This document shows positions 14,830-15,542 of a stretch of 15,542 bases of DNA, in pieces. Numbering within the stretch: position 1 is the first letter of the stretch; each line of letters opens with the position of its first letter. Location of the stretch: assembly GCA_030595925.1 (NCBI GenBank), contig JAUVLC010000058.1:1-15542 (forward strand). The letters are read 5' to 3'. Both the position numbers and the translations under genes were made by a program. The notes beneath the pieces were generated by a model, which saw only the letters and a program-made list of their open reading frames with translations, made no database searches and was not told the DNA's origin. The DNA comes from Clostridia bacterium (GTDB lineage: Bacteria; CBDUZB01; JAGLHV01).

Positions 14830-14988
14830 TGCAAAATAAGGCATTCTGTCATTCCGTACTTGATACGGAATCTAAAATGTAATAGATTCCTGTTTCCGCA
14901 GGAATGACAATAAAAATTTACAGGAATGCCCCGCCTAATCCGCCTAAGTCGGAGCGGGCAGGCAACAGGGTAAAAAAGCTATTTTGCA
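14830..14988. repeat. Nested palindromic (MITE/REP-like) element in the leader
   Basis: Three nested inverted repeats share a centre. The outer is TGCAAAATA 14830-14838 with TATTTTGCA 14980-14988. The middle is GGCATTCTG 14840-14848 with CAGGAATGCC 14921-14930. The inner is GTCATTCC 14848-14855 with GGAATGAC 14901-14908. Inside are two hairpins: ATTCCGTA-CTTGA-TACGGAAT (14851-14871) and ATTCCTG/CAGGAAT (14886-14905). The GTCATTCC...GGAATGAC double hairpin is a widespread dispersed palindrome type. A GC-rich segment with CCGCCTAA twice (14931-14938, 14940-14947) lies in the right half. No transposase and no clear target duplication are seen. Confidence 0.8.
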
Positions 14989-15028
14989 AAACTCTTTTTT
15001 ATAATTTTCCTTAAATCATTTTACTAAT

Positions 15029-15084
15029 AAAAAACGGGCTGCCTTACTTGGCTATAATTAACTTATAGTTAGTTCGGTAGCCCG
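15029..15084 (-). terminator. Intrinsic terminator of the leader RNA
   Basis: On the minus strand CGGGCTACC (15084-15076) pairs with GGCAGCCCG (15043-15035), with one mismatch, followed at once by TTTTTTATT (15034-15026). The loop is AT-rich and contains its own small stem. The 5' arm is also the conserved-looking 3' end of the upstream RNA domain (GGCCGGGCTACCG), so terminator and domain fold are mutually exclusive. Confidence 0.85.
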
Positions 15085-15240
15085 GCCATCCGCTATTACT
15101 TATTAGTGACGAACCCGTAACTTTGCCTTCCCGCTACAGAAAAATTTAAAAACTACTCCTATTCTGCTTACAGCGAGAGACTCACCCGCCATTACTTGTT
15201 GGCAGATGAATGCCTTCACCTTACGATGAATTTGCCTTTT
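15073..15240 (-). ncRNA. Two-part structured leader RNA, candidate riboswitch of unknown class
   Basis: The RNA lies between a strong promoter and an intrinsic terminator on the minus strand. Part A (15236-15165) starts GGCAAA, then hairpin TTCATC-GTAA-GGTGAA with a GNRA loop, hairpin GGCA/TGCC, then AAGTAATGGCGGGTG and hairpin GTGAG/CTCGC. Part B (15130-15073) starts GGCAAAG, contains AAGTAATAGCGGATG and ends GGCCGGGCTACCGAAC. The repeated GGCAAA and AGTAATRGCGGRTG words suggest a duplicated domain. The GNRA hairpin after GGCAAA and the ending CCGGGCTACCG resemble c-di-GMP-I aptamers, but the central GACGCAAAG element is not present intact. I cannot assign a class. Part B's 3' end is shared with the terminator, as in an ON-type switch. 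Confidence 0.6.
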
Positions 15241-15280
15241 CGACTAAAATTTCCAAATATCAAATCTAAAACCTAAAATT

Positions 15281-15310
15281 ATTATACTATAAAACCTTCT
15301 TTTCTGTCAA
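15281..15310 (-). promoter_or_regulatory. Strong sigma70-type promoter for the leader RNA
   Basis: On the minus strand a consensus TTGACA (15310-15305) and consensus TATAAT (15286-15281) are separated by 18 bp. Transcription would start near 15274, about 38 nt before the first RNA domain. The stretch 15311-15494 holds no gene I can support. Confidence 0.85.
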
Positions 15311-15494
15311 GGAAAAAATTGAAATCAAAAAATCTTTTGGACAGGTAAACCCACCTACTACTACAGCCTTTTTTCACCCTCATCTTCAATCTTCTCCCGT
15401 CAAGGAAGAAGAAAATAATATGGAATAATTTGTAATTTTAAATAAAAAAACCGCATTGTCGACCTTTTCGAATTTATATGAAATTAGTTCATAT

Positions 15495-15542
15495 TTATTC
15501 TTTTATATCTTCGGCAACCCGGTTAGCCACCAAAAACGGATT
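15495..15542 (-). CDS. 3' end of an unidentified gene (cut by window edge)
   Basis: The minus-strand frame from the edge reads NPFLVANRVAEDIKE followed by TAA (15497-15495). The composition is protein-like, and a hairpin ATATGAA/TTCATAT lies just after the stop. Only 15 codons are visible, so the product cannot be named and the call is tentative. Confidence 0.4.
   Translation of the reverse strand, partial: NPFLVANRVAEDIKE

Noticed and set aside
15073-15240. RNase P RNA, tmRNA, SRP RNA or T-box leader
   Set aside because: None of the universal motifs of these RNAs (for example AGGAAAGUCC, a tRNA-like CCA end, or UGGNACCGCG) is present.
15312-15401. 34-codon minus-strand ORF starting MRVKKGCSSR
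   Set aside because: It overlaps the promoter of the leader RNA and has no family-like composition; the upstream GGGAGAAG is the only support.

Overview
The window (AT-rich, both strands used, long noncoding gaps) looks like a chromosome segment from an uncultivated Gram-negative bacterium. The Gram-negative reading rests on PorV-like outer-membrane barrels, an OmpA peptidoglycan-binding domain, T9SS/CHU_C-like C-terminal sorting domains and a PapD-like periplasmic chaperone. UGA works as a normal stop here: it ends two genes and RF2 (prfB) is present. I cannot name the phylum. The mix of PorV-like proteins, FlgD/CHU_C-like C-termini and dense dispersed repeats suggests a candidate-phylum bacterium, and this is an inference.

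Layout. 1-196: tandem 73-bp composite repeat. 185-2886 (minus): a bifunctional acyltransferase/acyl-ACP synthetase (aas-like) broken by a +1 frameshift, followed 40 bp downstream by a MarR regulator whose stop codon lies inside the repeat. 2887-3334: noncoding, with REP-like hairpins and a second composite repeat. 3335-4432 (minus): prfB. 4433-4962: noncoding, with a cluster of REP-like palindromes and a promoter. 4963-5048: a cyclic-di-GMP-I (GEMM-I) riboswitch that directly abuts the start codon of a secreted subtilisin-like protease (5050-7545, in-frame UGA at 6148). The protease is translationally coupled to a PorV/PorQ-like barrel protein (7542-8481, frameshifted near its end). 8478-8933 (minus): small membrane-anchored protein. 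9078-10664 (minus): a PorV-like barrel, coiled coil and OmpA fusion. 10674-11217: noncoding, with the third and largest composite repeat. 11218-14792 (minus): a surface-protein cluster of two paralogous secreted proteins, a PapD/DUF916-like chaperone and a protein with a CHU_C-like C-terminus. 15029-15310 (minus): promoter, two-part structured RNA and intrinsic terminator, a candidate riboswitch upstream of that cluster. The right edge holds the last codons of another minus-strand gene.

How the parts may work together (inference). Two export modules lie next to each other. Module 1 is c-di-GMP-controlled: a protease with a T9SS type-A-like tail plus a PorV-like outer-membrane partner. Module 2 makes abundant cysteine-containing secreted subunits with their own chaperone, a CHU_C-tailed protein and an OmpA-anchored barrel, and may be under the second leader RNA. 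The strongest candidates for something undescribed are the 15029-15310 leader RNA, the paired-subunit/chaperone/CHU_C cluster, and the heptamer/hexamer composite repeats sitting 3' of three genes in the same orientation. Three coding lesions (two extra bases in C5 runs and one UGA) need read-level checking before they are treated as biology.
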